Source: Cunninghamia lanceolata
Taxonomy: Eukaryota; Streptophyta; Pinopsida; Cupressales; Cupressaceae
Reading direction: 5' to 3'
Assembly (NCBI GenBank): GCA_027924645.1
Contig: BSBN01000140.1
Span: forward strand, 13,956,501 to 14,020,500
Length of the DNA stretch: 64,000 nucleotides
Shown: piece by piece, positions 1 through 10,962 of the stretch
Position numbering within the stretch: position 1 is the stretch's first letter
Layout of the letters: each line of letters starts with the position of its first letter
Position numbers and translations under genes: made by a program
Notes under the pieces: model-generated
What the model saw: the letters and a program-made list of their open reading frames with translations, nothing else
What the model was told of the DNA's origin: nothing
Databases searched by the model: none

Positions 1-194
1 GGTTAAAAATTTTGCAATTGTAAAGGTTAAGAATAATTTGCACTCATCTCTCTTCATTAGATTAGTGGACGAAGTGATTTCCACACACCTAGCTTTCTTT
101 CATGACCAAAGGAACATCCTTCTTATGTGTCATCCCTAATCTACCTCAAGAAGTTAAGCTTTCTTCCAAGGAACCTTGTTCTAATACCAATTAT
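1..194 (-). mobile_element. Edge of minus-strand LTR element H (internal end and primer site)
   Basis: No coding sequence is visible here. Positions 177-189 read on the minus strand as TGGTATTAGAACA, close to the TGGTATCAGAGC primer site complementary to initiator Met tRNA. That places the internal region of a minus-strand element to the left and its 5' LTR to the right. The same arrangement is seen in element E at 61276-61290, where the flanking LTR begins with the same kind of ACTGAGAGGGGGG-tGAAT string. The body of the element lies outside the window. Confidence 0.6.
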
Positions 195-301
195 TGAGTG
201 CACAAGACAACTGAGAGGGGGGTGAATTAGTTGTAAATTATAATTCCAAAACCCTCAAACACATTTACATACACATCAATTCAAATAACCCTTAAACTAT
301 T
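195..301 (-). repeat. LTR of element H, first part (interrupted by element A)
   Basis: The LTR begins near 195 (TGAGTGCACAAG) and contains GACAACTGAGAGGGGGG, resembling the start of the E LTRs (TGTTGATAACTGAGAGG). It stops at 301, where element A inserted. The last five bases, CTATT, are repeated at 28220-28224 just after A, so the LTR continues there. Confidence 0.6.
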
Positions 302-1491
302 TGTAGACACCCTAAAATGACCATGTTGTCACACTACTTGCATTTCATCTAATTCTTCTAATCACCTGCATTTCAATGTTAATTAAATAATCTAATTATT
401 TAATTAATTTCACCAAAATCACCAAATTCTTCTAAATCACATAATTGTGACATTAATTAAATAAATTCTCTTTATTTAATTAATTAAATTAAATTCCTCT
501 ATTATTCTTCCACAATTAAATAATTTTAATTATTTAATTTGATCATTATCCTCTTTCCAAAAATTAAATCCACATTAATTAAATAAATCCAATTATTTAA
601 TTAATTCATCATAAGTTCTATCCAAACAATTAAATAATTCCCAATTATTTAATTAAATCAAATTCATTCTTCCAAATTTGAATAAATCAAATCAAATTTA
701 TTTAAATCCTTTCAATCTCCAAAAATAAAATAAATCAAATATTTTATTGATTCTTCCAAATCATGCACAACAATTAAATAAATAAATTTATTTAATTTGC
801 TTTCTTATCTTCAAATTCTTTAAATACCTTTCAAAATCTTCTAAAAATAAGTCTTCTTCTCCATGCACACAAAATTAAATAATTTATTATTTAATTTCTC
901 TCAAATCATGCAAAAGCAAATCTTAAGTTGAGTTATCTATTCACTCCACCTTGTTTTTATCAATTTCTCTTAAATTAGAAAAAAAAATTCTAATTTATGA
1001 AAAGCATGTCTTATCTTTAGAAAAGAAAGTGTTTAACTCAAATAAAATAGCTTTTGTGTGACACTTGTCTTCTTCTTATTCGTTGCACATTCCTCAACTG
1101 TTCTCCTCTATTGATTCTTCTGAATTATCTCGACCGTTGATTGATCTTTGTTGAAACCTATATAAACCCCCCTCGTGTCCTTCATTACCCCTCTCTTCGA
1201 TCACTTATTCTCAGGCATACTTAACAGTGCTTTGAGCATACATCACATCGATTGAACAACTTTACGATCTCTTAACATTGATCTTTTGAGCACTACACTT
1301 GCTTGTTGCAACCATGGTTTCGCAACTATATTGAGCAATCCACATTCGATCCAAAGGGAACAATACAAATCTTAGTAAAAGATTTCATATTTCATTGATT
1401 TATTATTAATATCTTTATTTAGATTGATTCTCTTTATGTTATTAGGTTTTTGATTTGTTTAGTTTAATATAGTCAATTTTCCTCATACACA
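302..1491 (+). repeat. 5' LTR of element A
   Basis: About 1190 bp, TG...CA ended. A TATA box CTATATAAAC lies at 1158-1167. U3 (about 380-900) holds roughly nine short AT-rich palindromes of the form TTAATTAAATAA...TTATTTAATTAA. By eye it differs from the 3' LTR at scattered positions, clearly more often than B's LTRs differ from each other, so A is older than B. Confidence 0.92.
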
Positions 1492-1494
1492 TTC

Positions 1495-1512
1495 TGGCAC
1501 ACCCGGTGGGAC
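1495..1512 (+). promoter_or_regulatory. Primer-binding site of element A
   Basis: TGGCACACCCGGTGGGAC starts three bases after the LTR end. It matches the B site (3449-3466, TGGCACGCCCGGTGGGAC) with one change. I do not assign the tRNA with confidence. Confidence 0.8.
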
Positions 1513-2549
1513 CCACTAATCCCTCTTTTTCTTTGAGAAATTGATTTTTTTTTAAGTACAGTACGGAATAGCGTATCTCGATGCAGAAAAGTGCCATTGG
1601 TAGAGCAGTACAGCGCTTTCAGGCTATCCTGCAACGCCTTTGGTAGTACAGAACCGCGCTTTTCGTATTGCAGTAAAGCGCACTTGAGAAACTTAGCAAA
1701 GTGCTATTGGTATAATAGTAAAGTGCTATTGGTAATAGTAAAGTGCTATTGGTATAATAGTAAAGTGCTTTTGGTGACAGTAAAGCACTATTGGTATAAC
1801 AATCAAGTGCTTTTGGTTGGGATAACATGCTTGCAAACTTCAAAACCCCATAACTTTCTCAAAACTTAATGAAATTCGATGCTTTTTTTTTTAAATTGCA
1901 TAGAAAATCATAAGGAACCCATTGGTGATATTTAATCTCTTGTATCTCATCATATTTGTTACCAATTTTATGGATTTCACTTTGGTTTTCTAGGGTTTCT
2001 AACTTATTGTTAGGGTTTTAAGTTGATTTCTGACATCTTGTTGTTTTTTTTGGAACTAATATCACTTGGTGCAGCGTCTTATCACTTATCAACATCTTGG
2101 ATCATCACTCAATCATTCAATCAGCCTTTGATCTAGCTTTTTTTGTGAAATATTGTTTTTTGTAGGCCTATTATTACACTGTGCATTTGGTAGTACAGTA
2201 GCTCGCTTTTGGTAGCAAAGTAGCTCGCTTTTGGTCAAAGTAGCTCACTTTTGGTAGCACAGTACCATGCTTCTGGTAGCGCAGTGCATCACTTCTGGTA
2301 ATACAGTAAGTCACTTCTGGTCTACAACACATCATTTTTGGAAACACAGTGCATCACTTTCGGTAAGACAGTAGCTCGCTTTTGGTCAAATTGATTTATT
2401 TTTGCTAACTTATGGGTTTTTGTAGAACTAATTGACTTGTTACAGCTTCTTATCACTCACAAAGAGCACATAGGTTTTTTTCTAACATGTTTATGCAGGA
2501 CTAACGTTGAATAAATCTTGATTTATCTCACTAAGTCTTAGAAACACAT
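1513..2549 (+). other. 5' leader of element A, first part, with two short-motif arrays
   Basis: No credible gene; short ORFs here lie inside repeats. Two arrays of a degenerate 18-24 base motif, GYGCTWTTGGTA followed by an AGTA-type spacer, occupy 1576-1822 (about ten copies, e.g. AAGTGCTATTGGTA at 1721) and 2186-2397 (about ten copies, e.g. TAGCTCGCTTTTGGTA). The intervening 1830-2185 is AT-rich with no recognisable feature. The leader is broken at 2549 by element B and resumes at 12743. Confidence 0.75.
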
Positions 2550-3445
2550 TGTAGACACCCAAATTTGTCCCAACTTTGTTCATGTCTAGCAACACCTTGT
2601 CAAAAACATCACTTAGACATCATGTAGCATTTTGTCCTAAATCCCACTCTCAATCCCATTTATCCATTAGCTAATTAATTAAATAAATTTTATTTATTTA
2701 ATTAATATCCCAATCATATCCTAATCCCACTATCTAATTAATTAAATAAATTTTATTTATTTAATTAATATCCAACTCATATCCCAACTAATTCAAATAT
2801 TTTATTTGAATTAAGTTCTCATTATAAGCCGACTTTCCAATTAATTAAATAAATTTTATTTATTTAATTAATTTATCTTATCATTTAGCTAACATGTGTG
2901 CCTCTTTCATTTAAAAAAGATAAGTGGTACTACAGCCTTTTATTTAATATCTTTTATATGTAGTACTTTTTATGTACACAAGCACACATGAGCCCTATTC
3001 TCCTTGACACTTGTCAAATGACTACAACTCCCTTGAAGAGTGAGATAACTGAATCAATCCTAGCCATCCACATCAATCAATTAACTTTTTAATCTCAACC
3101 ATCCATTGAAACCAAGCCTTTCCTATAAATCAACTCCCTCACAAGCCATTAGCATGCATTGAGCTTCAAGTAACATCATTCTGCCAAATTACCATTAGCA
3201 TGCATTGAGCCTCAAGTACCCTTATTCTGTTGAAATATCATTAGAGCCTTTGCATCCTTCATCTATCATTCATTCTAACATCTTCATCTTAATGTTATGC
3301 TGCAGAATCGAGCAACCAACACAACAAATTGATCAATCAATCAAGCTCATCTTGCATCTTCGAGGTATTGAATTATTTGGGTTTAGGTTATGCATTTCAA
3401 TTGTTTGATCATTTCCATTTATAAATGTAAATTTTTTGATATACA
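2550..3445 (+). repeat. 5' LTR of element B
   Basis: 896 bp, TG...CA ended. TATA box TATAAAT at 3124-3130. U3 contains four AT palindromes around 2670, 2735, 2790 and 2840. Three have 13-bp arms ATTAATTAAATAA / TTATTTAATTAAT around a 7-base loop. A ~45-bp segment, ATTAGCATGCATTGAGC with flanks, is repeated near 3150 and 3193. Confidence 0.92.
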
Positions 3446-3448
3446 TTT

Positions 3449-3466
3449 TGGCACGCCCGGTGGGAC
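3449..3466 (+). promoter_or_regulatory. Primer-binding site of element B
   Basis: TGGCACGCCCGGTGGGAC follows the LTR after three T residues. It is the same type as in A and, allowing transitions, as in C (35774). Confidence 0.8.
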
Positions 3467-5220
3467 TCACGTCCTTGATTAACCTCTCTTGTTTGAGTTG
3501 TTTTTATGAAGTTTAGATCTCTTGGAGCGCCAATCTTTCATTCTTGCAAGCTTTTGTAGCAAAAATTTGCATTTTTCTAACCCTAGTTTGCAAAGATTTG
3601 GCTAAAAATGTATGTAGATGATCTCTTAGCCCAAATCTAACCTCACCATTGCATCCGGGAGGCCGTTTCCATAAACTTTGAGTACAAATTTGCCTAAATT
3701 TGATGAAAAATGGAGCGTTTGGTGAAGAAAACAACAATCGGACTGCAACAATGTGCTTCTGGTAATTCAGGTCGCTTCTGATCAAACAGCAGTCGCCTGG
3801 GCTAAATCAGCTCGCCTTTGGGCAAACAGCAGTCGCTTATGGTCAAATTTGGTTCGCTTTTGAAAAAACAGTGCTCGCTTTTGAACAAAAACTGATAGCA
3901 TCTGGTAAACTTGGTCGCATATGGTTAATATTTGCATTCCGTCTCCTGAAACTTTCTAGATCGCTTTTGGGCTAACAGTAATCGCTTTTTCACATATTTT
4001 GATCGCTTTTAGTTAGATACTAATCGCTTTTGCTCATATTTTGATCACTTTTATCTAAATAGTAATCGCTTTTGTCTTTAACCGGATCGCTTTTGGTCTG
4101 ACAGTAATCGCCTTCTGCAGAACTAGGGTTTCTGTTGCATCTTTCATTTTGCAGATATAGGTCGCTTGTAGGCCAAAATTGGTCGCTTTCAGATTTTTTG
4201 CATCGCTTATAAGTGTACAGAGTTCGCATCTGGTGTTCTTTCGATCGCATTTGATCTTCAAGGGTTCGTCTGTGTTAGAATATGAGATCGCTTCTGGACA
4301 CGCAGTGATTGCCTCTGCATCTTTCGCATCGCTTACAAGCCTACACTGCTCGCATCTAGTGCTTTTCCAGATCGCATTTAATCTACAGGGGTTTGCATAT
4401 AGCTAAGAGGAGATCGCTTATGATTAACAGTAAATCGCCTCTGCACTTTTCTTAACCGCCAAGGTTCACCCGTACCTCCTGCATGCCAAAGGAAGCTATT
4501 TTTTTCAAACTTGCATAACTTTCACATACGGAGGCCAAATCGCACAAACGAGGACTCATTGGAAAGCTGGGAGGACAAGCTTTACAACTGTACCACTTTT
4601 ATCAGGTGACTATACTATTTTTCAGGATTTTTTATCAGTCAAAGTCCAGCTTCATTTCAAACTTCATTTGAGCATAACTTGAGCAATTTTGATCGTTTTT
4701 CAGCGAAACTTTTTTTCAAATTGCTTAGAATCTCCTGAACTTTCTATTTATGCAATCTATTTTTCTATATCAGATCATTTTCATCAGAATTTTCAGATTT
4801 CATCCTTTTCATGTAATCATCTTCTTTGCAAGTTTACTTGTTTCTTTTTGGAATTGGTGACTTGTAAGGGCATCTAAGGAGCTGGAGCAGCATTGGCATC
4901 AACATCTACAGCAAATTGGAAAGTGATGCACTCATTCTAAACTTGCATCTTCTAATCTTGTTTGCAAACACATTTGGACTTTGGGCATAAAACGAACAAC
5001 TTGTTTGCAATCATACCATTGAAATTGGGCTAAAACGAACCATTGTCTTTCATCACATTTGGATTTGGATCTAAAATGAACAAGTGCTTGAACTGTTTGA
5101 TCACACATTGAATTTCTAAGGTTAATGAACCCCATGCGAGTGTGACCAAGTAAATGTGTATGCTCTCTCCTCGCGTCCCAACACGAACTTGGAGATCAAA
5201 AACATTTACTTGTGTTGCTT
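3467..5220 (+). other. Leader of element B with GATCGCTTTTGG motif array
   Basis: From about 3755 to 4440 there are roughly 20 copies of a degenerate motif (TAATCGCTTTTGGTC, GATCGCTTTTGGTCTGACAG and variants) spaced 18-40 bases. The core CGCTTTTGG is that of the A leader arrays. Short ORFs on both strands are by-products of the array. 4450-5220 has no recognised feature. Confidence 0.7.
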
Positions 5221-5490
5221 TTGTTTAGCCTTAGAGAGGCCTGCCTTGGTATCCACCCCAAGGGAACGACCTCAAGCGGTACTTTCATCCGGTCCGCTAT
5301 AAAAATCAGAGGATAAGGCGAAAGCCAAGTCTAACCGGTATTAGCGCTCACCATACAGTGCTAACTCGAAAGGAGGTGTACCTTTGTGTATATTAAAACT
5401 CCTAGTAGGGTTAGTTAAAGTCTTAAGTGGCTTGCTGGATGCTCGTGGGGTGCCGGTCCCCCAGATTTTCACTAGAACCTCCTTGTGATA
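5221..5490 (+). other. Conserved leader block shared by elements A and B
   Basis: This block aligns by eye with 13020-13310 in A. Both contain, in order, AGAGGCCTGC / AGAAGGGCCTGC, AACCGCTATA-type and GAAAGCCAAGTC strings, a CTTAGTAGGATTGG / CTAGTAGGGTTAG string, and a GCTCG...TGGTCCC tail. It lies outside coding sequence in both. Conservation between an autonomous and a non-autonomous element suggests a cis signal such as packaging or dimerisation (inference). Confidence 0.55.
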
Positions 5491-5818
5491 GTGGTCTTGC
5501 CTTAACTAGGACTTGTTAAATTGTCTTCACGTGCTTGCTTAACCAACATCACATTCTTCCAAACTAACAACTTGCTTATGTGTCTTGCGTGAGTGATTCA
5601 TGTGTGTATATGCATAATCATTTGTTTGAATATTGCCACATCACGCTCTAAACACCCAAACACATAAAGACAAGTCATCCTACACATTCTTCCGATAACA
5701 TCTAAATCCAATCACTTTCATCCCAAACATAGCCAAGTCATCTAAACATCCACATCATCATCCAAATCCCTAAACAAGCACTTGCTAAAAGGACTTAAGA
5801 CAAACACTTGGTGACAAC

Positions 5819-8800
5819 ATGTCTACACTAGAAGACCTAGAAATCAAATTCCAAAGATTCCTCCAAAATCTTTATCAAGGATTACAACCCCTAAACCAAG
5901 ACGCCATTGAAATATTACAATTCTTCATCCAAAAAGCTCAACCCCACGCAAGCCAATCACCTCAACTACAACACTCCATAGCCCAAGTCCAACACCTTTT
6001 AGCCACTAGTCAAGCTCGACAAGTACAACAATCCTTAGCCACTTCCTATCAACCTAATCCACCTTATAGCCACATGCCATATCCATCCACTTCCTATCAA
6101 CTTAATCCACCTATCCACCAAGTCAATGCCACATCAACCTATCAACCTCCACCTCAAGCTTATCCAATCCCTCATACCACCATTCCAATGCACTACCAAG
6201 CCCATCCACAAGGCAATCAAGTGATATCACAAGAACAACATGCAAGTCCAAATAGCCCTTTGTACATAAATCAATCAGGTCCAAGTACACCTTTTCAACA
6301 AGACCACCAAGCACCATTGATAGACCTAAGTCCACCTTTGCAACAAGAAGCACATCCAAGTCCAAGTAATCCCTTGTACATAAATCAAACAAGCCCAAGT
6401 TATCCTATGCAAGACTTAATTACCTTTGACAAGGGAGATACCAACCTAGCTAATTCATCCTATGAGTGGCCTCCATCATCCAATCCTATGCCAATACATG
6501 AGCCAACTAAGCCTATCCCAAAACCACCATGTGATCCTATTCCTAGTCCATTGATCCCCTCCAAACCACCAAGCCCTTCATTACCTTCCTCGCCATGTCA
6601 TTCTAATCGTTCACCAAAGGATGCGGCTGAGAGAGTTTTACAAAGGATGCTTGAAGCAAAACTCATTGAACTTCCTGAAGTCAAACCATGTGAAGAAAGT
6701 CCATATGATGAACATGATTATTGTGCATACCATAGGACCAAAGGCCATAATACAAACCAATGCCCACTATTTATCTCAATTGTCTACAAGGTGTACCCAC
6801 CTATAATGGGAAATCATGCCACATCATCCCCATCCTATGTGTCACCCCCATCTAGTCCGAATCCTAATCCATCCAATCCAATTAGCTCTCAACCTAATCC
6901 TTGTCCTAATCCTAATCCAACACCATCTACCATTATCATCCATCCCTTATATTTCCCATCCACTCATACCCTTGCGAAGGATGTGATCCATTGGCTACTA
7001 GCTAGGAATAAACTATCTCCATGTCAAACACTAATTCATGAGCCTACCAATGAACTTCCAAAGGTCATGTCCAATCCTATAATCTCATCATGTGGTTCAC
7101 ATATCCTTGAGCCTCTTCACGAGCCTTCCATTAACATGCCTAGCCCTTTAAGCCCATCATGTGATCTACAAGCCAACAAGTCTATTCAAGAGTCTCCAAC
7201 CACAAGCCTAAGTCAAGAGCCTATCAAGTCCACTCAAGAACCTTCCACTTCCATCCAAAGTCAAGAGGTATGTCAAAAGCATAATCTTAAACATGTGGAA
7301 ATATCAAACCCTAGTCTTAATCGAGATCAAAGCACCTCTAAGTTCCACCTATCCATGACCTACTTATGGGTTGCCCTCAAGCTGTTAGCCATCACCATGA
7401 CCTCATTCATGAGCAAATTTATCCCTTTTATAGCCCACTTAATCCTATTTTTGCTCATAGTTATGATCAAGGTTCTAGCTAAGATCATGAAAACCATGAT
7501 GATCCATTTGGCAAAACTTTATCCATCTCATGATCAAGATGATATCTATGATGAAGAACCTATTAAAAAGTACCTTGATCCTATCTATAATCCTATAACC
7601 ATCCATGAGCGAGATATCCAAATTGCTTCTAGTCATCCTCCATCTAGCCCTATCCATAATGAGCAAACATCCACTTGTCATAATGAGACATGTGCCTCTC
7701 AAGAACACATAAGCATAGAAGATCAAACAAATAACTTGGATCTTAGTGAACACAATGCTAATGATCCTCCCTCCATATCTACCATCAATCCCATTTCAAG
7801 TCCACCATCATGTCCTAGTGGTCTTACGACCTTCCTCCATGAATGTTCTTCCTTAGGACAACAACAACCATTGTCCTCCATTTCACCTTCTCCATCCAAT
7901 AAAGAGCTCAAGTCTAGTTCCCAAAACACATCTAGTCCCATAGTCAATTGCATCATCCAAAACATGAACTACCAAGGTAAAGGCCTAGGCCTTCATAAAC
8001 AAGGTATTTTGGAGTTGAACCATGTCAAGATTCCTCCATGCTCATATGGCCTTGGATACACACCCCAAGGTAAACAAGCTAAAGATGCTGGTAATCCCTT
8101 CATGCATCCTAAACCTACCACTTTCCATCACACCCACCATCATCTACCCAAAACATATGTAGCCATTCCACCTCCATCATCCTATAAATGTCAAAAGCAT
8201 GTGACCATACACCTTCCACCATCCACTTTGCCTCCACTTTTACTAACTCCAAATATCCCTCCATCCACCTTGCCACCATTGCTTCCAACACCTAACATAC
8301 CTATCATTCATAAGTATCCTTACATCCCTAATCATGGCCAACAAAAGCACACATCGTTTAAGCATAAAGCTTCCAATCATTCCATCCACTCCACCCACCC
8401 CATGGAATTCCAAAATAAAGCCAAAAATCTAACTAAAACTCCTAAGGACCCTCATGCCTTAGGGTATCAATGTGAAAAGTCTCTAAATCATCCATCTTCT
8501 AAGAAAAGTACATTCACAAAGCTATCCAAGCCCATACCTCCAAAAGCAAAGCCTAAAAGCAAAATGGTTTGGGTTCCTAAGCAAATAGCTAGCAAGTCAA
8601 ATGAGGCATCCTCCTCTACATCTCAAGAATCCCAATCGCCTATATCCATCCAAGAGCCTATTTCCATCCAAAACTTTCATTCCCTTCAAAAATCCCACAA
8701 GCAAAGCAAAAGCATGAAAAATACTAAATCTATGTGGGTTCCTAAATCACTTCATCAACCATTTCTTAAGCAAACATCTCCATTGCTTCCTACACCACCA

Positions 8801-8959
8801 TCCCATCAAAAGCTTCAATGTTTATCACGGTGTGTGCAGCCGTTGGTCATGATTCCCTTCCATTCCAAAACATTCACACATGCCTACATCTCCCCATCTT
8901 CTATCCATTATCCTACATATCTCCCCCATGCTAACCCTATGGTCCATGCTTTGGCATAA
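5819..8959 (+). CDS. Element B protein: Pro/Ser/His-rich gag-like ORF with knuckle, hydrophobic segment and G-patch
   Basis: An intact ORF of 1046 codons starting at the first ATG after the leader. Residues 1-60 look helical. Residues ~60-300 are Pro/Gln/Ser/Tyr-rich with repeats. A knuckle-like motif C302-x2-H305-x4-H310-x4-C315 matches the gag knuckle read in A at ~16510. Residues ~516-567 are strongly hydrophobic, as for one or two membrane helices. Residues ~716-735 carry a G-patch-like MNYQGKGLGLHKQG, corresponding to the A G-patch near 17935. No protease, RT, RNase H or integrase motif is present. The absence of stops contrasts with every other coding region here. I infer a deletion-derived gag-like protein; its function is unknown and a fusion origin is possible. 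Confidence 0.8.
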   Translation: MSTLEDLEIKFQRFLQNLYQGLQPLNQDAIEILQFFIQKAQPHASQSPQLQHSIAQVQHLLATSQARQVQQSLATSYQPNPPYSHMPYPSTSYQLNPPIHQVNATSTYQPPPQAYPIPHTTIPMHYQAHPQGNQVISQEQHASPNSPLYINQSGPSTPFQQDHQAPLIDLSPPLQQEAHPSPSNPLYINQTSPSYPMQDLITFDKGDTNLANSSYEWPPSSNPMPIHEPTKPIPKPPCDPIPSPLIPSKPPSPSLPSSPCHSNRSPKDAAERVLQRMLEAKLIELPEVKPCEESPYDEHDYCAYHRTKGHNTNQCPLFISIVYKVYPPIMGNHATSSPSYVSPPSSPNPNPSNPISSQPNPCPNPNPTPSTIIIHPLYFPSTHTLAKDVIHWLLARNKLSPCQTLIHEPTNELPKVMSNPIISSCGSHILEPLHEPSINMPSPLSPSCDLQANKSIQESPTTSLSQEPIKSTQEPSTSIQSQEVCQKHNLKHVEISNPSLNRDQSTSKFHLSMTYLWVALKLLAITMTSFMSKFIPFIAHLILFLLIVMIKVLAKIMKTMMIHLAKLYPSHDQDDIYDEEPIKKYLDPIYNPITIHERDIQIASSHPPSSPIHNEQTSTCHNETCASQEHISIEDQTNNLDLSEHNANDPPSISTINPISSPPSCPSGLTTFLHECSSLGQQQPLSSISPSPSNKELKSSSQNTSSPIVNCIIQNMNYQGKGLGLHKQGILELNHVKIPPCSYGLGYTPQGKQAKDAGNPFMHPKPTTFHHTHHHLPKTYVAIPPPSSYKCQKHVTIHLPPSTLPPLLLTPNIPPSTLPPLLPTPNIPIIHKYPYIPNHGQQKHTSFKHKASNHSIHSTHPMEFQNKAKNLTKTPKDPHALGYQCEKSLNHPSSKKSTFTKLSKPIPPKAKPKSKMVWVPKQIASKSNEASSSTSQESQSPISIQEPISIQNFHSLQKSHKQSKSMKNTKSMWVPKSLHQPFLKQTSPLLPTPPSHQKLQCLSRCVQPLVMIPFHSKTFTHAYISPSSIHYPTYLPHANPMVHALA

Positions 8960-9198
8960 CCTTTTCATCCATATTCATTCCATAAGCCTATATAGATCCA
9001 CACCATAAGCTACTAGCCTACCCTACCCTAATTCTACATCATAATCCATTATCTACCTAATCCATCTCCCATCCATGCAATCCCTTATCAACATCTATGA
9101 GCATAATGACATGGTCCATGCGAAGACATCATCAATCTCTAATGGGACAATATCACCTCTCATAGCACTAAACACTTGAGTCCCTCCTATCAATTACC

Positions 9199-9227
9199 AT
9201 GGTGAAAACTTGGCAAACAGGCGCCAT
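9199..9227 (+). ncRNA. 3' hairpin, copy B1
   Basis: ATGGTG-AAAA-CTTG-GCAAA-CAGG-CGCCAT: an outer 6-bp stem, an AAAA bulge on the 5' side, an inner 4-bp stem and a GCAAA loop. It is one of four copies in A and B with compensatory changes. Confidence 0.6.
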
Positions 9228-9314
9228 GTGTAATTGTCAACCCATCTAAAAAGCAAAAAAGAAAAAAAAAATCAAAAATCAAAAAATCAAAAAAGTAAAG
9301 AGAAATCCCTTCAT

Positions 9315-9348
9315 CCAACGGTGAAAACCTGGTAAACAGGCGCCTTGG
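9315..9348 (+). ncRNA. 3' hairpin, copy B2
   Basis: CCAAcGGTG-AAAA-CCTG-GTAAA-CAGG-CGCC-TTGG. The same fold as copy B1, with the outer stem extended to CCAA/TTGG. Confidence 0.6.
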
Positions 9349-9357
9349 ATACGTACC

Positions 9358-9386
9358 ATGATGAAAACCTGGCAAACAGGCGTCAT
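9358..9386 (+). ncRNA. 3' hairpin, copy B3
   Basis: ATGATG-AAAA-CCTG-GCAAA-CAGG-CGTCAT. Relative to copy B1 the fourth outer pair changes from G-C to A-T on both sides, so pairing is kept. Confidence 0.6.
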
Positions 9387-10890
9387 GTGTAGGTTGATCT
9401 TCTATGTCACTTACACTTGGGGGCACATTGTTTCATCCAACCTATCCATTTCCAAACTATCCATCCCATTATATCATTTTCTATCCTATCTTATCCTATC
9501 TTGTCATCCTACCATCCTTAGCCATTACACAAACATGCCTATCTTATTGAACCCATCCTCCCGCCTTTTGATCTTGATGAAGACATAGGGGCAAAATGTT
9601 GAAACATGTTTGGATATTTTTTGACATACCTTCTTTCCAAACCAAGTCATATCCATTAACAATTTATCCATCCCATTTAAACCAATCCATCATGTCATCC
9701 CTTGGTCATGAACTTTGTCATACAAAATCTTAAGCATTACCACCTAGAATGGGGCAATTTCCTCTTATGCAACATAGCCTTTGGAGATCATGTCTTAGCT
9801 CCCTTATGATCCATCCACTATGGCGTATCCTTATCATGAGCTTTCCATCTTATAGCTTATCCCCATCCATTTATCATGAGCTTTCCACTATAGCCTACCT
9901 ATCCATCTATCATGAGGCATGCATCCATCCCTTTTATGGCCTATCTTTTTATCCATCCATATATCATGAGCCTTCCATCCCTTGTTGCCCATCCTTTTAT
10001 CCATCCAATCCCATTCATCCATCTTTGCACCTAGACTTGGTTTTCCCTTGTCATTGGTATCAAGCTCAAAGCTACCCAAATTGTAAATCCATTGACATCC
10101 CAAAACATTTCAAAAACTACAAAAAAAATCAAATATGTCAAAAAATCCAAAAAAAATTAAATATCCAACAAAAAAATCCAAGCAATAAGATCAATTCAAT
10201 CATCATCCAAAACAATCCACTCTAGCATCCAATCAAAATCAAATCCTTATCATCATCAATTCCTCCTATCAATAACATTCATTCATCCATTTCAATCAAT
10301 CACCTCTTCCAATCATATCAATCAAATCAATCTAAGCAATGATCTTAAATCCAAGTCACATTAATCAATATCAGGCAAGCTAATCAATCAAGGAACATTA
10401 TCCAATCAAATCAACAAGTTTTTGATCCTAATCTTGTCATGAGCCCAATCAATCATCATCAATCATCATCAATGGGATATAGCGTTCCCACATCCTTGTG
10501 TTGATCTAGGGATATAGCTTTCCCCATAATGACAACACTATTATCATCATCAATCAAATAATCAATTATTGGTTTATGACTTGACAAGGGCAATACCTTG
10601 TTTATTTTACATCCTTTGAGCATACTGAGAACACTTGCTTATGCTTAGATTGAGTGGACACTCCAATCATCACACCATCACTATCATCATTCAACACAAT
10701 CTAATCACCAAAGCAAATCAATTCAATCACATCAACTCTGATCAAATCAAATCCAATCACTCCAACAAATCAAAAGCAGCTCAATCCACCACATATCATC
10801 ACATCATCAACATTTCATCAATCTCAATCCATTTTTATCATCTCATCAATAAAACACAACATCAGAACTACATCTCATTTCCATCGTTAA

Positions 10891-10962
10891 GTGCCTTGAT
10901 CCCATGGATATAGGGTATGTAGGCAGTCTGGAGTACGAAGGAAGTGCCCAGATTCAAGCACA
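10891..10962 (+). ncRNA. GTGCCTTGATCC block, B copy
   Basis: A ~70-base block, GTGCCTTGATCCCATGGATA ... CAAGCAC, closely similar to two blocks in A (22410-22480, 22581-22652). The ends can pair (GTGC/GCAC). Upstream AGAACTACAT is shared as well. It is non-coding in all three contexts. Confidence 0.5.

Noticed and set aside
1591..1869. A 92-codon plus-strand ORF and its minus-strand mirror in the A leader
   Set aside because: It lies entirely in the GYGCTATTGGTA array. The repeated VLLVIVKCYWY peptide is just the translated repeat, and both strands are open.
3755..4440. CRISPR-like direct repeats
   Set aside because: The units are degenerate, spacing varies (18-40 bp) and there are no unique spacers. 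The context is a plant retrotransposon leader.
5819..8959. Host gene for a proline-rich protein
   Set aside because: The ORF lies within a complete LTR element with target duplications and has gag-type knuckle and G-patch motifs shared with element A.
9749..10225. 158-codon ORF in the B 3' region
   Set aside because: It is composed of CATCCAT and TTATCATGAG repeats with a Ser/His/Pro/Tyr-rich low-complexity translation, and lies downstream of the B ORF with no family match.
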